Shown here: piece after piece, positions 1 to 5,136 of the stretch
Layout of the letters: every line of letters begins with the position of its first letter
How positions within the stretch are numbered: the stretch's first letter is position 1
Source of the DNA: Gallionella sp.
GTDB taxonomy: Bacteria; Pseudomonadota; Gammaproteobacteria; Burkholderiales; Gallionellaceae
Assembly: GCA_024654105.1 (NCBI GenBank)
Contig: JANLID010000277.1
Location: 1 to 6,881 of the forward strand
Length of the DNA: 6,881 nt
Direction of reading: 5' to 3'
The notes under the pieces: generated by a model
Told to the model about the DNA's origin: nothing
What the model saw: the letters and a program-made list of their open reading frames with translations, nothing else
Databases searched by the model: none
Position numbers and translations under genes: made by a program

Positions 1-131
1 GCGACCGGCAAGGCGGTTTCGAGCCGCAGCTCATCCCCAAACACCAAACCCGCTGGACGGGCTTCGACGACAAGATATTGTCCTTGTACGCCCGTGGCAT
101 GACGGTGCGCGAGATACGGGGCCATCTGACT
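1..131 (+). pseudogene. IS256-family (Mutator-type) transposase fragment, truncated at both ends
   Basis: Reading from base 3, the translation is DRQGGFEPQLIPKHQTRWTG followed by FDDKILSLYARGMTVREIRG and HL. This matches, from memory, the conserved N-terminal third of IS256-family DDE transposases (DR.G.FEP..I.KHQ.R..GFDDKI.S.YARGMT.REI.GHL). The reading frame enters from the left edge. Family resemblance stops at the His-Leu codons (123-128), where a full protein would continue with an EEIYG-type segment and then the catalytic domain. Instead the frame runs through a short palindromic repeat and other repeat DNA to a TGA at 243-245, giving a chimeric tail unlike any transposase I know. No catalytic DDE residues are present, so this remnant cannot be active. 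How much of the gene lies left of the window is unknown. Confidence 0.85.
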
Positions 132-167
132 AACCCAGCGAAAGAAGCTGGGTTTACTTGGCTTAGG
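121..167 (+). repeat. Short palindromic repeat, copy 1 (diverged), at the transposase break point
   Basis: An 8-bp perfect stem, AACCCAGC (132-139) with GCTGGGTT (147-154), encloses the 7-base loop GAAAGAA. A weaker outer clamp is GCCA (121-124) with TGGC (159-162). Bases 121-152 match 2425-2456 (copy 2, in the rnmA tail) at 28 of 32 positions. Two of the four differences (135 and 151) face each other in the stem, a C-G pair replacing a T-A pair. The right arm has diverged from the other copies. The repeat starts in the same triplet phase as in rnmA, giving HLTNPAKEA against HLTNSAKDA. There is no T-run, so it is not a typical intrinsic terminator. Confidence 0.75.
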
Positions 168-181
168 GCGAACGGATTATT

Positions 182-269
182 CGGTGGCTCTTTTGTGGCT
201 ACGGCCGCTCGCGTTGCGAGCTTAACATTCGCTGCGCTCATGTGAGCCTGCGCCGCAAAAGAGCCACTG
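182..269. repeat. Long imperfect inverted repeat with inner hairpins, downstream of smpB
   Basis: The arms 182-199 and 252-269 are inverted copies matching at 16 of 18 positions, with core GTGGCTCTTTTG. Between them lie a perfect small hairpin, GCTCGC (207-212) GTT GCGAGC (216-221), and a second one, GCTCA (236-240) TG TGAGC (243-247). On the minus strand the element begins 2 bases after the smpB stop codon, so it would form the 3' end of the smpB transcript. Its T-tracts (4 Ts) are short, so a terminator role is possible but not textbook. It could also be a miniature inverted-repeat or REP-type element. No open reading frame of note lies within it. Confidence 0.7.
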
Positions 270-271
270 GC

Positions 272-721
272 TTAACGTCGTTCCTTTTTCATGGCCTGCG
301 CAGCCTCGCGCTTGGAATCCTTTTCACGTTCAGTGGCTCTTTTGTCATGCTGCTTCTTGCCCTTGGCCAGGCCAATTTCCAGTTTAACCCGCCCGTTTTT
401 ATAGTGCATGTCCAGCGGCATCAGGGTGTAACCGGCGCGCTGCACCTTGCCGATGATTTTGTCGATTTCCAGCCTGTGCAACAGCAACTTGCGGGTGCGC
501 ACCGGGTCGGGATGGATGTGCGTGGATGCGTTGAGCAGCGGGCTGATGTGCGAGCCGAACAGGTATAGCGCGCCGTCTTTTACGGTGACGTAGGCTTCCT
601 TGAGTTGTACGCGTCCGGCGCGGATGGCTTTGACTTCCCAGCCTTCCAGCATGATGCCGGCTTCATATTTGTCTTCAATGAAGTAGTCGTGAAAGGCCTT
701 TTTGTTCTGTGCGATGCTCAT
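272..721 (-). CDS. smpB: SsrA-binding protein SmpB
   Basis: Binds tmRNA (SsrA) and carries it into the A site of stalled ribosomes for trans-translation; cytoplasmic. The 149-residue product is close to the usual length of 150-160. Visible family landmarks are NKKAFHDYFIEDKYEAGI (residues 6-23), the EGWEVKAIRAGR block (26-37), DPVRTRKLLLH (72-82), and GLAKGKKQHDKR (117-128) leading into the basic C-terminal tail. That tail becomes helical in the decoding centre. The start codon (complement of 719-721) opens the standard MSIAQNKKA N-terminus; no strong Shine-Dalgarno sequence precedes it. The gene is divergent from ratA, a classic arrangement. The C-terminal codons for DKRATE (331-344) contain a 14-base string found inverted just beyond the stop. 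No ssrA gene is visible in the window. Identification is firm. Confidence 0.97.
   Translation of the reverse strand: MSIAQNKKAFHDYFIEDKYEAGIMLEGWEVKAIRAGRVQLKEAYVTVKDGALYLFGSHISPLLNASTHIHPDPVRTRKLLLHRLEIDKIIGKVQRAGYTLMPLDMHYKNGRVKLEIGLAKGKKQHDKRATEREKDSKREAAQAMKKERR
331..344. repeat. Inverted copy of the downstream repeat arm, inside the smpB coding region
   Basis: CAGTGGCTCTTTTG at 331-344 is the exact reverse complement of 256-269, the right arm of the inverted repeat downstream of smpB. It is also near-identical, in the same orientation, to the left arm at 182-195 (13 of 14). In smpB it encodes the ordinary conserved DKR region. The coding copy is therefore probably ancestral and the downstream arms derived from it, or the match arose by chance. 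Confidence 0.6.
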
Positions 722-787
722 TGCGGGTGTATTTTGCGGTGGGTTCGGCTATTCTACCAGCCTTTGATTTCGCAACTTCGAGAAGCA
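722..787. promoter_or_regulatory. Divergent smpB/ratA intergenic promoter region
   Basis: This 66-bp gap separates the start codons of smpB (leftward) and ratA (rightward), so it must hold the promoter(s) unless ratA is read from elsewhere. An AT-rich spot at 750-756 reads TATTCT on the plus strand and TAGAAT on the minus strand, and either could act as a -10 element. I see no convincing -35 box at 16-18 bp from it on either strand. Overlapping -10 elements would make the two directions compete, but that is inference. Confidence 0.4.
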
Positions 788-1225
788 ATGGCATTGGTAG
801 AAAAAACGGTACTGGTTCCGCACAGTGCGGAACAGATGTTTAATCTGGTAGACCGCGTGGAGGAGTATCCCCAATTTTTGCCGTGGTGCGGCGGGTCGAG
901 TGTTTCCGAGCTGGACGGCGCGACGGTGCACGCCACGTTGCACATCGATTATCATCACATCAGGCAGCGTTTCACCACCGAGAACATGCGCACGCCGCCC
1001 CATCAGATCGACATCACCCTGAAAGACGGACCATTCAAACATCTGGACGGCAGTTGGCGATTTATCCCGTTGGGCGATTCAGCCTGTAAAATAGAATTTC
1101 GCCTGCATTACGAGTTTTCCAGCAGGCTGCTGGAAAAGATGGTCGGACCGGTGTTTCATTTTATAGCCAACAGTTTTGTGGATGCTTTTATCCACCGCGC
1201 AGAAAAAGTTTATTTGAATATATGA
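788..1225 (+). CDS. ratA: RatA family START-domain protein (toxin/CoQ10-binding-like)
   Basis: A 145-residue member of the RatA/Coq10 polyketide-cyclase/START-like family. In E. coli RatA was reported to bind 50S subunits and hinder 70S formation; eukaryotic Coq10 relatives bind ubiquinone. Which activity applies here cannot be read from sequence. Landmarks are VEKTVLVPHSAEQMFNLV (4-21), RVEEYPQFLPWC (23-34), DGPFKHLDGSW (80-90), FSSRLLEKMVGPVF (110-123) and VDAFIHRAEKVY (131-142). The frame is open upstream to 605, but the family N-terminus starts at the ATG at 788, preceded by GAGAAG at 780-785 with a short spacer. Upstream codons would overlap smpB and its promoter and look unlike the family. 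Its stop overlaps the start of rnfH (ATGA), so the two are translationally coupled. Confidence 0.93.
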   Translation: MALVEKTVLVPHSAEQMFNLVDRVEEYPQFLPWCGGSSVSELDGATVHATLHIDYHHIRQRFTTENMRTPPHQIDITLKDGPFKHLDGSWRFIPLGDSACKIEFRLHYEFSSRLLEKMVGPVFHFIANSFVDAFIHRAEKVYLNI

Positions 1226-1545
1226 GCGATAACATTAACATTGAAGTGGTGTATGCCCTGGCGCGTGAGCAAACGCTGCTCAGGCAATGCGTGCCGGCGG
1301 GAACAACGGTGGCGGAAGCTATCAAGCTTTGCGGCATACTCGAAAAGTATCCCGAGATTGACCTGGCCAGCAACAAGCTGGGCATTTTTGGCAAGTTGAC
1401 CAAAGCAGATACTGTATTACGAGACAAGGATCGCATCGAAATTTACCGTCCACTGATCGCCGACCCCAAGGAGGTGCGCCGCAAGCGCGCGGAGGAGGTG
1501 AAGGTGATGAAGAAGGGCAGCGGCGAAATAACCGCAGAAATCTGA
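1222..1545 (+). CDS. rnfH: RnfH family (UPF0125) ubiquitin-fold protein
   Basis: A 107-residue small protein of the RnfH/UPF0125 family (beta-grasp, ubiquitin-like), called RatB/YfjF in E. coli. Its molecular role is unsettled; the Rnf name comes from association with electron-transport gene clusters in some bacteria. Landmarks are INIEVVYAL (5-13) at the N-terminus, LGIFGKL (53-59), and DRIEIYRPLIADPKEVRRKR (70-89), the family's most conserved stretch, followed by a basic then acidic tail. The start lies in the ATGA overlap with ratA and has little Shine-Dalgarno of its own, as expected for coupling. The stop shares a base with the next start (TGATG at 1543-1547). The ratA-rnfH pair beside divergent smpB is conserved in proteobacteria, which supports the call. 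Confidence 0.92.
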   Translation: MSDNINIEVVYALAREQTLLRQCVPAGTTVAEAIKLCGILEKYPEIDLASNKLGIFGKLTKADTVLRDKDRIEIYRPLIADPKEVRRKRAEEVKVMKKGSGEITAEI

Positions 1546-2576
1546 TGCTGGACTACGACCTGCATTGCCATTCCAGCGTTTCCGACGGCACGCTTACTCC
1601 GGCTGAAGTTGTGAATCGTGCTGCCGAGCGCGGCGTAAAGGTACTGGCGTTGACCGATCACGATGACGTGGACGGGCTGGATGAGGCGCGCGCCGCCGCC
1701 GCACAACACGGCATAACCTTTATCAACGGCGTGGAGATTTCCGTGACATGGCGCACCCACACTGTGCATATTGTCGGCTTGGGCATCGATCCGGCGTATC
1801 CCCCGCTGGCGGAAGGGTTGCGCAGCGTGCGCAGCGGGCGTGGCAAACGTGCCGAAAAAATGGCCGAGGCGCTGGCAAAAGCCGGTATCGGCGGTGTGCT
1901 GCAAGGGGCGTATCGCTATGCGGAAAACCCCAACATGATCGGCCGCACCCATTTTGCGCGTTATCTGGTCGAAGCCGGGCATTGCAAGGATGTGAAGAGC
2001 GTATTCAGCCGTTATTTGGCAAATGGAAAGACGGGCTATGTGCCGCACCAATGGGCTGCGCTGGCGGATGCGGTGAGCTGGGTGTGCGGCGGCGGCGGCG
2101 TGGCGGTGCTGGCGCATCCCGGCCGCTATATGGTCGGGCGCAACAGCATAGGCAAGAAGACCATGCATGAGTTGCTGACCGAATTCGTCGAATGCGGCGG
2201 GCAGGCAATCGAGGTGGTGAGTGGCAGCCACACGCCGGAGCAGTATGCCGAGTTTGCGCGTTATGCGGCGGAATTTAATTTGCTGTGCTCATGTGGTTCG
2301 GATTTTCACGGCCCGGACGAGAGCTACCGGGACATGGGGAGATTGCCGGATTTTCCGCTGGGCTGTATGCCGGTGTGGAACTTCTGGGAAGCAACCCCTG
2401 ATGGAACTACTGATGGAGCTACTAGCCATCTGACTAACTCAGCAAAAGACGCTGAGCAAGTCATTGGTTATAGCCATTCGACTAAGCTGTCAAAAGGCGA
2501 CAGCCAAGTCGCTGGTTATCCCAACCTCCCAAACCCTTCCCGGCCTCCCCTTGTCAGGGGAGGAGTTGAGAGTTAA
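1545..2576 (+). CDS. rnmA: PHP-domain 3',5'-nucleoside bisphosphate phosphatase / RNase AM (YciV) with extra repeat-encoded tail
   Basis: A PHP-superfamily metal-dependent phosphoesterase. E. coli RnmA (YciV) hydrolyses 3',5'-nucleoside bisphosphates and trims RNA 5' ends; a Chromobacterium homologue is an AMP/bisphosphate phosphatase. Metal-site motifs are present in order: DLHCHSSVSDG (5-15; H7, H9, D14), TDHDD (37-41), GVEIS with E64, HIVGLG with H75, RTHFARYLVEAG with H136, KTGYVPHQW (162-170), LAHPGRY with H191, and GSDFHGP (D253, H255). The normal protein ends near PVWNFWE (276-282), where E. coli YciV has GVWQLWE followed by about ten residues. Here about 60 more residues follow (283-343), encoded by a 12-bp tandem repeat, two 48-bp palindromic units and a third palindrome. 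The core should be active; the tail is probably disordered. The start overlaps rnfH and the next gene is yciO, its neighbour in E. coli too. Confidence 0.93.
   Translation: MLDYDLHCHSSVSDGTLTPAEVVNRAAERGVKVLALTDHDDVDGLDEARAAAAQHGITFINGVEISVTWRTHTVHIVGLGIDPAYPPLAEGLRSVRSGRGKRAEKMAEALAKAGIGGVLQGAYRYAENPNMIGRTHFARYLVEAGHCKDVKSVFSRYLANGKTGYVPHQWAALADAVSWVCGGGGVAVLAHPGRYMVGRNSIGKKTMHELLTEFVECGGQAIEVVSGSHTPEQYAEFARYAAEFNLLCSCGSDFHGPDESYRDMGRLPDFPLGCMPVWNFWEATPDGTTDGATSHLTNSAKDAEQVIGYSHSTKLSKGDSQVAGYPNLPNPSRPPLVRGGVES
2398..2421 (+). repeat. Tandem 12-bp direct repeat in the rnmA tail
   Basis: CTGATGGAACTA (2398-2409) is followed directly by CTGATGGAGCTA (2410-2421), 11 of 12 identical. In the rnmA frame this gives the four-residue repeat DGTT/DGAT (286-293). 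It sits between the end of the conserved RnmA core and the palindromic units. It looks like slippage or target duplication beside the inserted repeats; which of these is not determinable here. Confidence 0.7.
2424..2519 (+). repeat. Two tandem 48-bp in-frame palindromic units (copies 2 and 3)
   Basis: Units 2424-2471 and 2472-2519 share AGCCA-YGACTAA, a variable stem, a loop AAAAGRC, the stem complement, and CAAGTCR-TGGTTAT. Each folds as TAGCCA with TGGTTA (one G-U), a TGACT/AGTCA or CGACT/AGTCG segment, a 2x2 internal loop, and a perfect 6-bp apical stem. That stem is CTCAGC/GCTGAG in the first unit and GCTGTC/GACAGC in the second, with the 7-base loop at 2444-2450 and 2492-2498. Five of six apical pairs and one outer pair differ by matched changes on both arms. 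The 48-bp length keeps frame, giving SHLTNSAKDAEQVIGY and SHSTKLSKGDSQVAGY (residues 294-309 and 310-325). A diverged third copy is at 121-167. Confidence 0.88.
2544..2563. repeat. Perfect 7-bp hairpin over the yciO ribosome-binding region
   Basis: CCTCCCC (2544-2550), loop TTGTCA, GGGGAGG (2557-2563). The translated form (PPLVRGG) recurs in many unrelated bacterial ORFs as a short dispersed palindromic repeat; I recall this from experience and did not search. It lies within the last codons of rnmA. Its right arm is the purine-rich stretch that could serve as a Shine-Dalgarno for yciO (start 2579), although GAGAG at 2568-2572 is better spaced. No T-run follows, so it is unlikely to be a terminator. 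Confidence 0.65.
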
Positions 2577-2578
2577 CC

Positions 2579-3211
2579 ATGTCGCAATTTTTCACGATAC
2601 ACCCAGACAACCCCAATCCGCGTCTGATCCGTCAGGCGGCGGGCGTGTTGCGCGAGGGCGGCATCGTAGTGTATCCCACCGATTCCTGCTACGCGCTGGG
2701 CTGCCATCTGGACGACAAGGATGCCGTAACGCGCATCCGCCAGATCCGCCAATTGGATGAACAGCACCATCTGACCCTGATGTGCCGCGACCTGTCGGAA
2801 ATTTCGCGCTATGCGCGCGTGGACAACAGCAAATACCGCTTGTTGAAAAGCAATACGCCGGGCAGCTATACCTTCATTCTGGAGGCGACCAAGGAGGTGC
2901 CGAAACGTCTGCAGCATCCCAAGCGCAGTACCATCGGCATCCGCATTCCCAATCATCCCGTAGCATTGGCGCTACTGGAAGAGCTGGGCGAGCCGATGTC
3001 CAGTTCCACGCTAATCTTACCAGACGAAGAATGGCCGCTGAATGATGCCGAACGGATTCGCGAATTACTGGAAAAGAAAGTTGAATTGGTCATTGACGGT
3101 GGCGCGGTAGGTGTGGATTTCACCACCGTGATCGACCTGACCGGTGATAAGCCGATATTACTGCGGCGCGGCAAGGGCGACATCGCGCCTTTTGGAATCG
3201 AGGAATTGTAG
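2579..3211 (+). CDS. yciO: YciO, threonylcarbamoyl-AMP synthase-fold protein (Sua5/YrdC/YciO family)
   Basis: A 210-residue YrdC-fold protein. Sua5/TsaC relatives make threonylcarbamoyl-AMP for the t6A37 modification of tRNA. YciO is a paralogue whose ability to substitute for TsaC is limited, so its true substrate is uncertain. The N-terminus MSQFFTIHPDNP matches E. coli YciO almost exactly and fixes the start. Further landmarks are VVYPTDSCYALGC (30-42), IRQIRQLDEQHHLTLMCRDL (53-72), KSNTPGSYTFILEATKEVP (90-108), STIGIRIP (117-124), SSSTL (141-145), FTTVIDL (181-187) and LLRRGKG (194-200). The segment after IRQL differs from the KR-containing loop of TsaC, which favours the YciO subfamily. 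The protein ends without the extra Sua5 domain. The gene starts 2 bases after the rnmA stop; the rnmA-yciO pair is also adjacent in E. coli. Confidence 0.94.
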   Translation: MSQFFTIHPDNPNPRLIRQAAGVLREGGIVVYPTDSCYALGCHLDDKDAVTRIRQIRQLDEQHHLTLMCRDLSEISRYARVDNSKYRLLKSNTPGSYTFILEATKEVPKRLQHPKRSTIGIRIPNHPVALALLEELGEPMSSSTLILPDEEWPLNDAERIRELLEKKVELVIDGGAVGVDFTTVIDLTGDKPILLRRGKGDIAPFGIEEL

Positions 3212-3235
3212 GGGCGATTCATGAATCTCCCGTAC
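3208..3235. repeat. 28-bp palindrome spanning the yciO stop codon
   Basis: The halves 3208-3221 and 3222-3235 are inverted copies at 12 of 14 positions, with a perfect 12-bp centre, GATTCATGAATC (3216-3227). The sequence GTAGGGGCGATTCATGAATC resembles a palindrome I recall as dispersed in several bacterial genomes. It starts within the last Leu codon of yciO and contributes its TAG stop. No T-run follows, so it is probably a dispersed repeat, though it could stabilise the upstream mRNA 3' end. Confidence 0.65.
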
Positions 3236-3271
3236 CAACCCGGCCAACGAAATTATGGAACCAAAAATTAA

Positions 3272-3919
3272 ATGCAGCTAGAGCAACTTATTCAGACCAT
3301 CGCCCTTGCCGCAATCCCGGTGCTATTCGCCATTACCCTGCACGAGGCGGCGCACGGCTATGTGGCGCGCCATTTCGGCGACATGACCGCCTACCAGCAG
3401 GGGCGCATCAGCCTGAACCCGTGGCGTCACATCGATCCGGTCGGCACCATTCTATTTCCGCTGCTGACCCTGTGGCTGGGGGGTATTTTGTTCGGCTGGG
3501 CCAAGCCGGTGCCGGTCAATTTTGGCGCGCTGCGCCGTCCAAAGCAGGACATGCTGTGGGTAGCAATTGCCGGGCCGGCCTCAAATCTGGGGATGGCGTT
3601 AGGCTGGGCATTGCTCTATAAAATGGCGTGGCTATTTCCGGGCAGTTACTTTGCCGAGCCGTTGCTGGGTATGGCCGAATGGGGCATTAGAATCAACGTG
3701 ATATTGATGGTGCTGAATTTATTGCCGTTGCCGCCGCTGGATGGCGGGCGCGTTGCAGTCAGTTTGTTGCCGCACCGGCAGGCGTATCAACTGTCGCGGA
3801 TCGAGCCGTACGGCATGTTCATCCTGATTTTTCTGGCGGTCACGCCGGTGCTGGGTTGGATACTGCTACCGCTCATGAAATTGGTGTATCAATTGATTTC
3901 TGTGTTGTTTGGGATTTAG
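3272..3919 (+). CDS. Site-2-protease-family (M50B) membrane zinc metalloprotease
   Basis: A 215-residue polytopic membrane protein of the small M50/S2P-like family, expected to cut within the membrane; the substrate is unknown. The zinc motif HEAAH (24-28) lies in the first hydrophobic segment (about 8-28). A second segment is about 56-76, then GWAKPVPVN (75-83), GPASNLGMALGWALLY (101-116), and the third zinc-ligand motif NLLPLPPLDGGR (148-159, D157). Hydrophobic helices follow at about 180-213. There is no PDZ domain, unlike RseP, so it is the short form. The start at 3272 follows a weak GGA. An ATG at 3255 is out of frame and ends after eight codons. The gene is separated from yciO by 60 bp and from trpS by 8 bp. 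This small S2P gene commonly precedes trpS-scpA in betaproteobacteria as I recall. Confidence 0.9.
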   Translation: MQLEQLIQTIALAAIPVLFAITLHEAAHGYVARHFGDMTAYQQGRISLNPWRHIDPVGTILFPLLTLWLGGILFGWAKPVPVNFGALRRPKQDMLWVAIAGPASNLGMALGWALLYKMAWLFPGSYFAEPLLGMAEWGIRINVILMVLNLLPLPPLDGGRVAVSLLPHRQAYQLSRIEPYGMFILIFLAVTPVLGWILLPLMKLVYQLISVLFGI

Positions 3920-3927
3920 AGGAAAAC

Positions 3928-5130
3928 ATGTTTACTGATCGTGTGTTATCGGGTATGCGTCCTACCGGAAGTTTGCATCTGGGGCATTACCACGGGGTGT
4001 TGAAAAATTGGGTGCAGATGCAGCACGAATACGAGTGCCTGTTTTTCGTGGCCGACTGGCACGCGCTGACCACGCATTACGACACGCCGCAAATCATCGA
4101 GCAAAACGTGTGGGATATGGTGGTGGACTGGCTCGCCGCAGGGGTCGATCCGGCCCATGCCACGCTGTTCATCCAGTCGCGCGTGCCGGAACACGCCGAG
4201 TTGCACTTGCTGCTGTCGATGATTACCCCGCTGGGCTGGCTGGAACGCGTACCGACCTATAAAGACCAGCAGGAAAAACTTTCCGAGAAAGACTTGAGCA
4301 CTTACGGCTTTCTCGGCTACCCGCTGCTGCAAAGCGCTGACATCCTGATCTACCGGGCCACCCAGGTGCCGGTAGGTGAAGATCAGGTGCCGCATATCGA
4401 ATTTACCCGCGAGATCGCGCGCCGCTTCAACCATATCTATGGGCGCGAGCCGGGCTTCGAGGAGAAGGCGGAAGCGGCGGTGAAAAAGCTGGGCAGCAAG
4501 AAGGCCAAGCTGTACACCGAGCTGCGTACCCGATTTCAGGAGCAGGGCGACAACGAAGCATTGGAATCAGCCAAATCCTTGCTCGACGAGCAACAAAGCC
4601 TGAGCCATGGCGACCGTGAACGCCTGTTCGGCTATCTCGAAGGCGGCGGTAAGATGATATTGTCCGAGCCACGGGCAATGCTCACCCTTGCGTCGAAAAT
4701 GCCCGGGCTGGACGGGCAGAAGATGTCCAAGTCCTATGACAACACCATCACATTGCGCGAAGACGAGGCCAGTGTGACCAGGAAAATCCGCACCATGCCC
4801 ACCGATCCGGCACGTATCCGCCGCACCGATGCCGGCGACCCAAAGAAGTGTCCGGTATGGCAGCTCCATCAGGTGTATTCCAGCGATGGAATCAGACAAT
4901 GGGCTGAGACGGGCTGCACTACCGCAAGCATCGGTTGCATCGAATGCAAGCAGCCGGTGATTGACGCCGTGCTGGTGGAACAACACCCGATGCGCGAACG
5001 CGCGCAACAGTATCTGGACGACCCGGCGCTGGTGCGCAACATCATCGCCGACGGCTGTGAAAAGGCGCGCAAGCTGGCCTCCGAGACGATGCGCGATGTG
5101 CGCGAGGCGATGGGGCTGAGCTACGGCTGA
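3928..5130 (+). CDS. trpS: Tryptophanyl-tRNA synthetase (long betaproteobacterial form)
   Basis: Class Ic synthetase charging tRNA-Trp with tryptophan and ATP in the cytoplasm. The 400-residue product has the HIGH-type motif GSLHLGH (14-20) and the KMSKS loop (265-269). Other landmarks are FFVADWHALTT (39-49), YPLLQSADILIYRATQVPVG (131-150) and GEDQVPHIEFTREIARRFN (150-168). E. coli TrpS has 334 residues; the extra length is largely a charged insertion at about 178-250 between the Rossmann half and KMSKS, typical of this long form. The C-terminal helical domain includes CIECKQPV (337-344). The frame is open to 3856, but the ATG at 3928 has a strong AGAGGA (3918-3923) with normal spacing and opens MFTDRVLSGMRPTG, so I start there. 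scpA follows 6 bp later. Confidence 0.96.
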   Translation: MFTDRVLSGMRPTGSLHLGHYHGVLKNWVQMQHEYECLFFVADWHALTTHYDTPQIIEQNVWDMVVDWLAAGVDPAHATLFIQSRVPEHAELHLLLSMITPLGWLERVPTYKDQQEKLSEKDLSTYGFLGYPLLQSADILIYRATQVPVGEDQVPHIEFTREIARRFNHIYGREPGFEEKAEAAVKKLGSKKAKLYTELRTRFQEQGDNEALESAKSLLDEQQSLSHGDRERLFGYLEGGGKMILSEPRAMLTLASKMPGLDGQKMSKSYDNTITLREDEASVTRKIRTMPTDPARIRRTDAGDPKKCPVWQLHQVYSSDGIRQWAETGCTTASIGCIECKQPVIDAVLVEQHPMRERAQQYLDDPALVRNIIADGCEKARKLASETMRDVREAMGLSYG

Positions 5131-5136
5131 CCGGTA

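Noticed and set aside
121..270. tmRNA (ssrA) or other RNA gene beside smpB
   Set aside because: I see no tRNA-Ala-like acceptor domain, tag-peptide frame or terminal CCA; the structure is explained by repeats.
242..568. 108-codon plus-strand open frame opposite smpB, with a hydrophobic N-terminus
   Set aside because: It is antisense to smpB; the hydrophobic run is the complement of the Lys/Glu-rich SmpB tail.
605..787. N-terminal extension of ratA
   Set aside because: It would overlap smpB and its start, and the family N-terminus begins at the ATG at 788.
1443..2231. 262-codon minus-strand open frame opposite rnmA
   Set aside because: It is antisense to a clearly conserved PHP phosphatase, has a His/Ala-rich composition typical of the complement of GC-rich codons, and resembles no family I know.
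2424..2519. CRISPR array
   Set aside because: There are only two abutting units without spacers, and the variable part is a covarying stem rather than an unrelated spacer.
2544..2563. Rho-independent terminator between rnmA and yciO
   Set aside because: The hairpin is good but no T-run follows and the next gene starts 15 bases later on the same strand.
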